From Pseudomonadota bacterium (GTDB taxonomy: Bacteria > Pseudomonadota > Alphaproteobacteria > Rhizobiales > Devosiaceae): 16,581 bases of DNA. The position numbers and the translations under genes are program-made. Numbering within the stretch: position 1 is the first letter of the stretch; each line of letters begins with the position of its first letter. Below are positions 1 to 5,893 of this stretch, piece by piece. Under the pieces are notes generated by a model. The model saw nothing but the letters and a program-made list of their open reading frames with translations. It had not been told where the DNA came from and made no database searches. Where the stretch lies: assembly GCA_023387585.1 (NCBI GenBank), contig JAEWHZ010000193.1:1-16581 (forward strand), given 5' to 3'.

Positions 1-1225
1 TTCCATCCAGCGCGCCCGCGCCGCCGGCATACGCTGCGTTTATCAGGAACTCTCGCTGTGCCCGAACCTCACGGTCACCGAGAATGTGCGCATCACCCAT
101 GGCGGCATCGCCGGCTGGGGCTGGCGCAATCGGGCGCGGGCGCTGGTCGAGCGCCATCTCGATGAAATCTTTCCCGGCCACGGCATAGATTGCGGGCGCA
201 GCGTCGGCGAGTTGGCCATCGCCCAGCGCCAGATGCTCGAGATCGCCATGGCTTTCTCGATGCACGAGTCCCCGGTGCGGCTGGTTATTCTCGACGAGCC
301 CACATCCTCCCTCGATGCCGGGCTGGCCCGCCAGCTCATCGACTATATCCGCCGCTTCGTCGCCGGCGGCGGCGCTGTGATCTTCATCTCGCATATTCTC
401 GGCGAGGTCATCGAGGCGTCCGACCGCATCGTCGTCATGCGCGACGGCCGGGTGGTGCTGGAAAAGCCGGCCGGCGAGATGACCGAAGCCGGCCTCGTTG
501 CCGCCATGGGCGGGGTCGCGCGCGAAGCCGGCGACCGTCATGCCACTCCGGCCAATGAAGGCGCGGTGGTGCTGCGCCGCGCCATGCCAGAGCTCGATTT
601 CGAGGCGCGCAAGGGCGAGATCGTCGGCCTTGCCGGCCTCGGCCAGCATGGCCAGACGCGATTGCTGGTCGATCTTTACATGGCCCATTCCGGTGACTGG
701 GTGGCGCCGCGCCAGCCGCGCGTCGCCTTCGTTGCCGGCGACCGCGTGGTCGATGGCGTGTTCCCCCTGTGGAGCATATTGTCCAACATGAGCGCCACAG
801 TGGTTCCGGCCATGACGCGCATGGGCCTGCTCGACAGGCGCCGCGAGGAAAGCTTCGCCGAGGACTGGCGCCAGCGCATCGGCGTGCGCACCGCCAATCT
901 CGACAACAGGATCCTCTCGCTCTCGGGCGGCAACCAGCAAAAGGTGCTGTTCGCCCGCGCCCTCGGCTCCTCCGCCCCGGTGGTGCTGATGGACGATCCC
1001 ATGCGCGGCGTCGATATCGGCACCAAGCAGGACGTCTATGCCCTGCTGCGCCGGGAGGCCGATGCCGGGCGCACCTTCGTGTGGTATTCGACCGAGATGG
1101 ACGAGGTGTGCCTGTGCGACCGCGTCTATGTGTTCCGCAACGGCGTCATAGTGCGCGAGCTCGCCGGGGCCGAGGTCACCGAGGACAACATCCTCTCCGC
1201 CAGCTTCGCCGGGGTGGCGGCATGA
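1..1225 (+). CDS. Sugar ABC transporter ATP-binding protein, CUT2/RbsA-like, 5' partial
   Basis: This is the cytoplasmic double-domain ATPase that powers a ribose/xylose-type sugar importer. The frame is open from base 2, so the start and the first Walker A motif lie upstream. The first nucleotide-binding domain shows its Q-loop (VYQEL), a degenerate signature (ELAIAQRQM), Walker B (VILDEPTSSLD) and an H-loop (FISH). The second domain has GLGQHGQT where Walker A should be (lysine replaced by glutamine), a good signature (LSGGNQQK), and a Walker B ending MDDP (bases 989-1000), with aspartate where the catalytic glutamate normally sits. Loss of the Walker A lysine in the second domain is usual for this family, but the combination is more divergent than in RbsA, and this domain also looks about 14 residues shorter between Walker A and the VAFVAGDR stretch. 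The stop overlaps the next gene as ATGA. The substrate is unknown; the family assignment is sure. Confidence 0.93.
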   Translation, partial: SIQRARAAGIRCVYQELSLCPNLTVTENVRITHGGIAGWGWRNRARALVERHLDEIFPGHGIDCGRSVGELAIAQRQMLEIAMAFSMHESPVRLVILDEPTSSLDAGLARQLIDYIRRFVAGGGAVIFISHILGEVIEASDRIVVMRDGRVVLEKPAGEMTEAGLVAAMGGVAREAGDRHATPANEGAVVLRRAMPELDFEARKGEIVGLAGLGQHGQTRLLVDLYMAHSGDWVAPRQPRVAFVAGDRVVDGVFPLWSILSNMSATVVPAMTRMGLLDRRREESFAEDWRQRIGVRTANLDNRILSLSGGNQQKVLFARALGSSAPVVLMDDPMRGVDIGTKQDVYALLRREADAGRTFVWYSTEMDEVCLCDRVYVFRNGVIVRELAGAEVTEDNILSASFAGVAA

Positions 1226-2169
1226 GGCAGCTTTTCTCCGCCGAAGGGCTGCGCGTCCTTGTGCCCGCGCTGTCGCTCGCCGTGCTGCTCGGCGCCGTCT
1301 TCTACCTGCAGCCGCGCACCATGAGCTATACCGGGCTCAATTTGCTGTTCAATCTCGCGGTGCCCATCGCGCTCGCCACCATCGCCCAGATGCTGATCAT
1401 GGCGGTCAACGACCTCGACCTGTCCATGGGCGCCTTTGTCAGCTTCGTCGCCTGCGTCACCGCCACCTTCGTCCAGACCGATCCGCTGATCGGCTTCCTC
1501 ATCCTTGCCGGTGCCGTCGGCATCTATGCGCTGGTCGGCGTAGTCATCCATCTGCGCGACCTGCCGGCCATCGTCGTCACGCTGGGCATGAGCTTCGTGT
1601 GGTCGGGCCTCGCCGTCGCCATCCTGCCCTCGCCGGGCGGGGCGGCTCCGGAATGGCTGCGCGCCATCATGACCGCCCGCCCGCCCTTCGTGCCGCTGGC
1701 CATCGTCGCCAGCGTGGTCATCGCCCTGGTCGCCCATGTCGTCATCATGCGCACCGGCTATGGCGTCGTCATCCGCGGCGTCGGCGGCAACCAGCGCTCG
1801 GTCGAGCGCGCCGGCTGGTCGATCCTCAAGGCCCGCGCCGCCGCCTATGCGCTGGCCGGCGTGTTTGCGGTTCTCGCCGGCATGTCGCTGGTCGGGCTCA
1901 CCACGGCGGCCGACGCCAATATCGCCCTGCGCTACACGCTGCTCTCGATCGCCGGCGTCATCCTGGGCGGCGGCGAATTCGTCGGCGGCCGCATCTCGCC
2001 TATCGGCGCGGTCATCGGCGCCCTGACCCTGACGCTCGCCGCCTCTTTCCTCAGTTTCCTGCGCGTCTCGCCCGACTGGCAGATCGGCGCCCAGGGCGCG
2101 ATCCTCATCCTCGTCCTGGCGGTGCGGCTGGTGCTCAACACCAATGCGCGGCGGGAGGGCAGGCGATGA
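1222..2169 (+). CDS. Sugar ABC transporter permease, BPD_transp_2 family (first)
   Basis: This is an inner-membrane subunit of the sugar importer, 315 residues, a normal length for RbsC/XylH-like permeases. The ATG overlaps the stop of the ATPase gene (ATGA at 1222-1225), which decides the start and suggests translational coupling. The protein is almost entirely hydrophobic segments. It has the family stretch NDLDLSMG near residue 62 (usually GGIDLSVG), a cytoplasmic loop GVGGNQRSVERAGW near residues 187-200 that should contact the ATPase, and a glycine-rich GGGEFVGGRISPIGAVIGA stretch near the C terminus. A basic tail (NARREGRR) follows the last membrane segment. It most likely pairs with the next permease as a heterodimer, since the two differ in sequence. 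The transported sugar cannot be read from the permease. Confidence 0.94.
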   Translation: MRQLFSAEGLRVLVPALSLAVLLGAVFYLQPRTMSYTGLNLLFNLAVPIALATIAQMLIMAVNDLDLSMGAFVSFVACVTATFVQTDPLIGFLILAGAVGIYALVGVVIHLRDLPAIVVTLGMSFVWSGLAVAILPSPGGAAPEWLRAIMTARPPFVPLAIVASVVIALVAHVVIMRTGYGVVIRGVGGNQRSVERAGWSILKARAAAYALAGVFAVLAGMSLVGLTTAADANIALRYTLLSIAGVILGGGEFVGGRISPIGAVIGALTLTLAASFLSFLRVSPDWQIGAQGAILILVLAVRLVLNTNARREGRR

Positions 2170-3116
2170 ACCTCGTTTCCTTCGTCAAGCGCCGCCCCTG
2201 GATCTGGAGCTTCGTCGCCACCATCGTCGTCTTCGTCGTCACGGTGATGTTCACCGGCGGCGCCAGCTTCACCGGCCTCACCCAGGCCGCCCTGACCTTC
2301 GCCGCCTTCTCGGTCATCGTCGGGCTGGGCCAGATGTTCGTCATCACCCTCGGGCCCGGAAATATCGACCTGTCCATCCCCGCCACCATGACGCTGGCCG
2401 GCACCGTGGCGCTCAAGTTCATGGACGTTCAGAATGCGTTCATATTCCCCGGCCTTCTCGTCGCGATCGGCATCGGAATCGGCATCGGGCTGGGCAATTA
2501 CGCGCTGATAAAGGCGCTCCGTATTCCCCCGATCATCGCCACGCTCTCGACCAGCTTCATCATCCAGTCGACCGCCATCTGGACCAATCGCGGCCTGCGC
2601 ATCCGCCCGCCGCAGCCCCTGGCCGACTTCGCGGTCGGCATGAGCTTCGGCATTCCCAACATGGCCATCGTCGCGTTCTTGCTGGCGATTCTCGCCTGGT
2701 TCCTGCTCGAGCGCACGCTGTACGGGCGCTGGGTCTCGGCCATCGGCCAGAACATGCGCGCCGCCCGGCTCGCCGGCATCCCGGTCGACGGCATACGCTG
2801 CCTCACCTATATCCTGTGCGCCGTGCTCGCCTCGGTCGGCGGCTATCTGCTCGCCAGCTTCTCGGGCGGCGCCGCGCTGAACATGGGGGCCGAATATCTG
2901 CTGATGTCCATCGCCGTCGTGGTCATCGGCGGCAGCGCGGTGGCCGGCGGGGACTCGAACGTGCCCGGAATCTGGGGCGCTTCGCTGTTCATGTTCCTGG
3001 TGGTGACCATGCTCAACACCTACGGATTCGACGCGGCCTACAGGCTCATCCTGACCGGGCTGATCATCATCGGGGTCATCGTCGTCGCCGGAGGGCGCGA
3101 CCTGATACGCAAATAG
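2166..3116 (+). CDS. Sugar ABC transporter permease, BPD_transp_2 family (second)
   Basis: This is the second inner-membrane permease of the importer, 316 residues. Its ATG overlaps the stop of the first permease (ATGA at 2166-2169), the second such overlap in this operon. A short basic N terminus (VKRRPW) precedes the first membrane helix. Family marks are GPGNIDLSIPATMTLAG (usually GGIDLSVG), the ATPase-contact loop GQNMRAARLAGIPVDGIRC, and a late glycine-rich segment (GGSAVAGGDSNVPGIWGA). Having two different permeases plus one fused ATPase is a common layout for CUT2 importers of this subgroup. The gene ends TAG, and that stop is part of the AGGAGG ribosome-binding site of the lactonase gene, so the lactonase is very likely co-transcribed. 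Confidence 0.94.
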   Translation: MNLVSFVKRRPWIWSFVATIVVFVVTVMFTGGASFTGLTQAALTFAAFSVIVGLGQMFVITLGPGNIDLSIPATMTLAGTVALKFMDVQNAFIFPGLLVAIGIGIGIGLGNYALIKALRIPPIIATLSTSFIIQSTAIWTNRGLRIRPPQPLADFAVGMSFGIPNMAIVAFLLAILAWFLLERTLYGRWVSAIGQNMRAARLAGIPVDGIRCLTYILCAVLASVGGYLLASFSGGAALNMGAEYLLMSIAVVVIGGSAVAGGDSNVPGIWGASLFMFLVVTMLNTYGFDAAYRLILTGLIIIGVIVVAGGRDLIRK

Positions 3117-3121
3117 GAGGG
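3115..3121 (+). promoter_or_regulatory. Strong ribosome-binding site of the SMP-30 gene
   Basis: AGGAGGG lies 3 bases before the ATG at 3125 (AGGAGG with a 4-base spacing). It overlaps the stop codon of the preceding permease gene. It fixes the start of the lactonase and is the best Shine-Dalgarno match seen in the window. Confidence 0.8.
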
Positions 3122-3124
3122 ACA

Positions 3125-4033
3125 ATGCTGTCCGATACGCTTTACGAGGTCCACGATACGCGCTTTCGCGATCTCGTCATTCCCAATGCCGCGATGGAGG
3201 TCATCCATTCAGGCTGCCGCTGGGCCGAGGGGCCGGTGTGGTTCAAGGACGGCAACTATCTGGTGTGGAGCGATATTCCCAACCAGCGCATGCTGCGTTA
3301 CATCCCCGATGTCGGGGTGCATCTGTTCCGCGCCAACTCCAATTTCTCCAATGGCAACACCCGCGACCGGCTCGGCCGGCTGGTCAGCTGCGAGCACGGC
3401 AAGCGCCGCGTCACCCGCACCGAGACCGACGGCACCATCACCGTCATCGCCGACAGTTTCGAGGGCAAGCGCCTCAATTCACCCAACGACGCCGTGGTGC
3501 ATTCCGATGGCGCGGTGTGGTTCACCGACCCGACCTACGGCATTTTGTCGGACTACGAAGGCTTTCGCGCCGAGCCCGAACAGGCGCAGCGCCACGTCTT
3601 CCGCGTCGATCCGAACGGCTCCATCGTCGCCGTGGTCAGCGATTTCCTCCAGCCCAACGGCCTCGCCTTCTCGCCCGACGAAAAGCTGCTCTACATCGCC
3701 GATTCCGGTTCGAGCCACGTCCCCGACGCGCCGCGGCACATCAGGGTGTTCGACGTCGTCGAGGGCCGCAGTCTCGCCAATGGCCGGGTGTTCTGCGAGG
3801 TCGACGGCGTGCCGGACGGCATGCGCGTCGACATCCATGGCAATGTGTGGACCAGCGGCGGCAAGGGCGTCCATTGCTTTACGCCCGATGGCACGCTGCT
3901 CGGCAGCATCCGGCTGCCGGAAACCGTCGCCAACCTCACCTTTGGCGGCATTCGCGGCAACCGGCTGTTCATCACGGCGACGACGTCGGTCTATTCGGTG
4001 TTCGTCGCGACCAACGGCGTCGCCTGGCCGTAG
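3125..4033 (+). CDS. SMP-30/gluconolactonase-like lactonase
   Basis: This is a predicted sugar-lactone hydrolase of the SMP-30/LRE family, a six-bladed beta-propeller that uses one divalent metal ion; 302 residues, a usual length. The metal ligands can be placed by motif: E35 in RWAEGPVW, N178 in QPNGLAFSPDE and D193 in YIADSG. N121 in SPNDAVV is the usual additional polar active-site residue. A second family signature is VWFTDPTYGI. No signal peptide is seen, so it should act in the cytoplasm. It sits 8 bases behind the second permease with an excellent ribosome-binding site, so it is probably made with the transporter and acts on the imported sugar after oxidation to a lactone. Gluconolactone, aldonolactone or aldarolactone are all possible substrates. 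The convergent neighbour starts its stop codon at the next base. Confidence 0.92.
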   Translation: MLSDTLYEVHDTRFRDLVIPNAAMEVIHSGCRWAEGPVWFKDGNYLVWSDIPNQRMLRYIPDVGVHLFRANSNFSNGNTRDRLGRLVSCEHGKRRVTRTETDGTITVIADSFEGKRLNSPNDAVVHSDGAVWFTDPTYGILSDYEGFRAEPEQAQRHVFRVDPNGSIVAVVSDFLQPNGLAFSPDEKLLYIADSGSSHVPDAPRHIRVFDVVEGRSLANGRVFCEVDGVPDGMRVDIHGNVWTSGGKGVHCFTPDGTLLGSIRLPETVANLTFGGIRGNRLFITATTSVYSVFVATNGVAWP

Positions 4034-4921
4034 TCAGTTCCGCGGCCGGTAACCCAGCAGGTTCGCCGCGTCCTCGAAGCTCCAGGGGCTGTCGGCATTG
4101 TCCGACACCCCGTTGACGACGATATGCGGGCCGGGCCAGTTGTCGGCCGACACCTCGACGCAGAGCCTTCCGAGCTGCACGAGGTCGCGATTGCTCAGCC
4201 ACATGCCGCGGAACCAGCGGCCGGCCGGCGTCGTGTTCTCGTTGGGATCGGACGGCTTTTCGGTGCTGACGCCTTCCGAGCCGATGGTCTCGTAGCGGTT
4301 CTCGCCCGGCTGCACCCAGCCGATGCGCACGGCGATGGTCGACAGTTTTCCTCCGCCCGCTTCCGCGGCGACGCACAGCAGATGCTCGCCAAAACCCTTG
4401 GAGGCCCCGTAGATCGTCGAATTGTGCGCCTCCCCGCCGCCGACCCATTTCGTGCCCGGCCGCGAGGGCGTCGTGCCCTTGAGCCAGCCGGTCTCGACCT
4501 GCGGCCCGTCGGCGTCGAAATAGCCGCCCATGGCGTGGTTGGAGGAGGCGAAGACCAGTCGTTCGACGCCTTCGGACAGGCTGAGCTGGGTCAGCCGCGC
4601 CGTGATCTCGAACGAGGCGAAGGCATGGTTCCAGCCGCTGTCGGGATGCGGGTTGGTGGCGGCGAGGTGGATGATGGTGTCGACGCCGTCGAGATGGTGG
4701 CGCCAGGCGTCGAGCGGCTGCGTCAGGTCGGCCTCGCGCCAGTCGGCCTTGGCGAAGCCGGCGGCATCGCCGGGCGGCTGGCGGTCAAGCGCGATTATGG
4801 CCTTGACACTGTCGATTTCGGCCAGCGCCGGCATCAGCTTGCGTCCCAGATTGCCCCCAGCGCCCGAGATCGCGATGCGCCGTGGCGTGCGCCTGCTCAA
4901 CCCTGCCATATCGCCTGCCAT
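4034..4921 (-). CDS. NAD(P)-dependent extended-SDR dehydrogenase/epimerase, uronate dehydrogenase-like
   Basis: This is a Rossmann-fold oxidoreductase of the NAD-dependent epimerase/dehydratase family, 295 residues. The nucleotide-binding glycines are G20, G23 and G26 (GAGGNLG). The catalytic set is S126/S127 in FASSNHAMGGY, Y171 and K175 in YGASK. The stretch FASSNH followed by the later VRIG strongly resembles bacterial uronate dehydrogenase, which oxidises hexuronates to aldarolactones. There are extra residues between the serine and tyrosine motifs compared with the Agrobacterium enzyme, so the substrate may differ. The ATG at 4921 is preceded by GGGAG at a 9-base distance; an in-frame ATG at 4909 lacks this support. 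It lies 35 bases after the LysE-type gene on the same strand and ends directly against the lactonase stop codon. A lactone-forming dehydrogenase next to a lactonase makes functional sense. Epimerase activity is not excluded. Confidence 0.85.
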   Translation of the reverse strand: MAGDMAGLSRRTPRRIAISGAGGNLGRKLMPALAEIDSVKAIIALDRQPPGDAAGFAKADWREADLTQPLDAWRHHLDGVDTIIHLAATNPHPDSGWNHAFASFEITARLTQLSLSEGVERLVFASSNHAMGGYFDADGPQVETGWLKGTTPSRPGTKWVGGGEAHNSTIYGASKGFGEHLLCVAAEAGGGKLSTIAVRIGWVQPGENRYETIGSEGVSTEKPSDPNENTTPAGRWFRGMWLSNRDLVQLGRLCVEVSADNWPGPHIVVNGVSDNADSPWSFEDAANLLGYRPRN

Positions 4922-4956
4922 ATCGAAATTCTCCCGCTTTTGGTCTTGGTGTAAGT

Positions 4957-5568
4957 TCAGTGCTGCACCACGACGAGCCCGGCCGCGCCGGCCATCATGG
5001 CGCCGGCGAGCTTGTTCAGCCGCCCCAGCGCCCGCTCGCTGCGGAACATTTCGCGCGCCCGCGCCGCCAGCCAGGCATAGCCGCAGCCGATGAGCAGCAG
5101 CACGATGACGACGATCGCCGTCAGCTCGATGAAGGCGACGGGGTTCATCTGGTCGAGCGGGATCACCGTGGGCAGGATGGCGAGATAGAAGACGATGGTC
5201 TTGGGGTTGCCCATGGTCAGCGAGAAGCCGGCGAGGAAGGTCTTCCAGCCGCTCTCGTTTTTCGGCTTCATCTGTTCCGAGCCCGGCCGCGCGGTCCAGA
5301 ACTGCCAGGCGATATAGAGCAGATAGGCCGCGCCGGCCCAGCGCACGATCACGAAGACTGGCCCGAACAGCGTCGCGACGGCGGCGAGGCCAAAAATGGC
5401 GAAGACGAAATAGACGAGGTCGCCCGCCAATATGCCGAGCACCATGGGGAACGCGCCGCGAAAGCCGCCGCCCAGCGCCCGCGCGACGACGGCGGCGACG
5501 CCCGGCCCCGGCACCAGCACGGCGATGGCATAGGCGATGGTGAAGGCGGCTAGGGTGAACAGGTCCAT
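4957..5568 (-). CDS. LysE/RhtB-family exporter
   Basis: This is an inner-membrane exporter of the LysE/RhtB family, 203 residues, the usual size. The family marks are VPGPG at residues 19-23 in the first helix and GNPK at 120-123, with about six hydrophobic segments and a charged loop near residues 91-108. The frame continues open upstream to base 5847, but that stretch is rich in Arg, Pro and Ala and unlike the family. The ATG at 5568 gives the canonical MDLFTLAAFTIAYAIAVLVPGPG-type N terminus. The ribosome-binding site is weak (AGAGA a few bases upstream). It is the first gene of a two-gene minus-strand unit with the dehydrogenase and is divergent from glgP. Members export amino acids or related small molecules; the substrate here is unknown. 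Confidence 0.92.
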   Translation of the reverse strand: MDLFTLAAFTIAYAIAVLVPGPGVAAVVARALGGGFRGAFPMVLGILAGDLVYFVFAIFGLAAVATLFGPVFVIVRWAGAAYLLYIAWQFWTARPGSEQMKPKNESGWKTFLAGFSLTMGNPKTIVFYLAILPTVIPLDQMNPVAFIELTAIVVIVLLLIGCGYAWLAARAREMFRSERALGRLNKLAGAMMAGAAGLVVVQH

Positions 5569-5661
5569 GGTGGTCTCTGGCAGCGTTTCGTGCAAGGCGC
5601 CGGCCGCTTTTGCGAGCAACGCTCTATCCGATCGGCGTGGTCCGGGCAATCGCGGCGCGCG

Positions 5662-5681
5662 GGCCACGGGCTGGCCACGGG
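5662..5681. repeat. 9-base direct repeat at 11-base spacing in the glgP upstream region
   Basis: GGCCACGGG occurs at 5662-5670 and again at 5673-5681, separated by CT. Two identical half-sites on the same face of the helix, in a divergent promoter region, are compatible with a regulator binding site. In such GC-rich DNA the repeat could also be chance. Confidence 0.35.
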
Positions 5682-5792
5682 TTCGACCGGCAGGCCGCAG
5701 AACCGGGTCTCGACCATGAAATCGATGCCATGCCCGTCCGGGGCGGGCGGCGGGGGGCTTCCGGCGCGGGCGATTCAATGCCACAGTGGCCG

Positions 5793-5811
5793 GTGAAGAG
5801 GGGAACTTCGT
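5793..5811 (+). promoter_or_regulatory. Shine-Dalgarno sequence in a possible hairpin loop upstream of glgP
   Basis: AGGGG (5799-5803) is 9 bases from the ATG at 5813 but 28 bases from the glgP ATG at 5832. The flanking GAAG (5795-5798) and CTTC (5806-5809) can pair, with two further G-U pairs outside them, leaving AGGGGAA in the loop. The stem is short and only marginally stable. The site fits the small upstream reading frame, not glgP itself. Confidence 0.45.
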
Positions 5812-5812
5812 T

Positions 5813-5893
5813 ATGATCACGGACTTGCGATATGACGCAAAAGCCAATCGTTTACGACGCTCCCACGCCGCAGCCGCGCGGCACGAGTGTTGA
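5813..5893 (+). CDS. Possible 26-codon leader ORF overlapping the glgP start
   Basis: A short reading frame begins with ATG at 5813 and ends TGA at 5891-5893. It overlaps the first 62 bases of glgP in another frame. It begins MITDLRYD, is rich in Arg, His and Ala, and resembles no family I know. The reason to list it is the ribosome-binding site: the best Shine-Dalgarno match upstream of glgP is correctly spaced for this ATG and not for glgP. Its codons over the shared stretch are dictated by glgP, so codon use says little. It may be a regulatory leader whose translation affects glgP initiation, or simply chance. Confidence 0.3.
   Translation: MITDLRYDAKANRLRRSHAAAARHEC

Larger units (their letters stand above)
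5569..5831. promoter_or_regulatory. Divergent intergenic region between the LysE-type gene and glgP
   Basis: This 263-base spacer separates two divergent transcription units and so should contain both promoters. I could not place a convincing -35/-10 pair on either strand. It holds a 9-base direct repeat GGCCACGGG at 5662-5670 and 5673-5681 (11 bases apart, about one helical turn), a short inverted repeat GCCAC-A-GTGGC at 5780-5790, and close to glgP a small upstream reading frame with its own ribosome-binding site. No transcription terminator is seen. The function follows from position, not from a recognised motif. Confidence 0.6.

Noticed and set aside
4041..4070. CGCGGC/GCCGCG inverted repeat as a terminator for the convergent genes
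   Set aside because: It has an 18-base loop and no T run on either strand, and it lies within the dehydrogenase coding region; such GC repeats are common by chance here.
5780..5790. GCCAC-A-GTGGC inverted repeat as an operator
   Set aside because: The arms are only 5 bases and isolated, with no second copy seen. It is too short to call in GC-rich DNA.
5569..5847. Extended N terminus for the LysE-type protein up to base 5847
   Set aside because: The extra 93 residues are Arg/Pro/Ala-rich and would run into glgP. The family begins just before the VPGPG helix, which fits the ATG at 5568.
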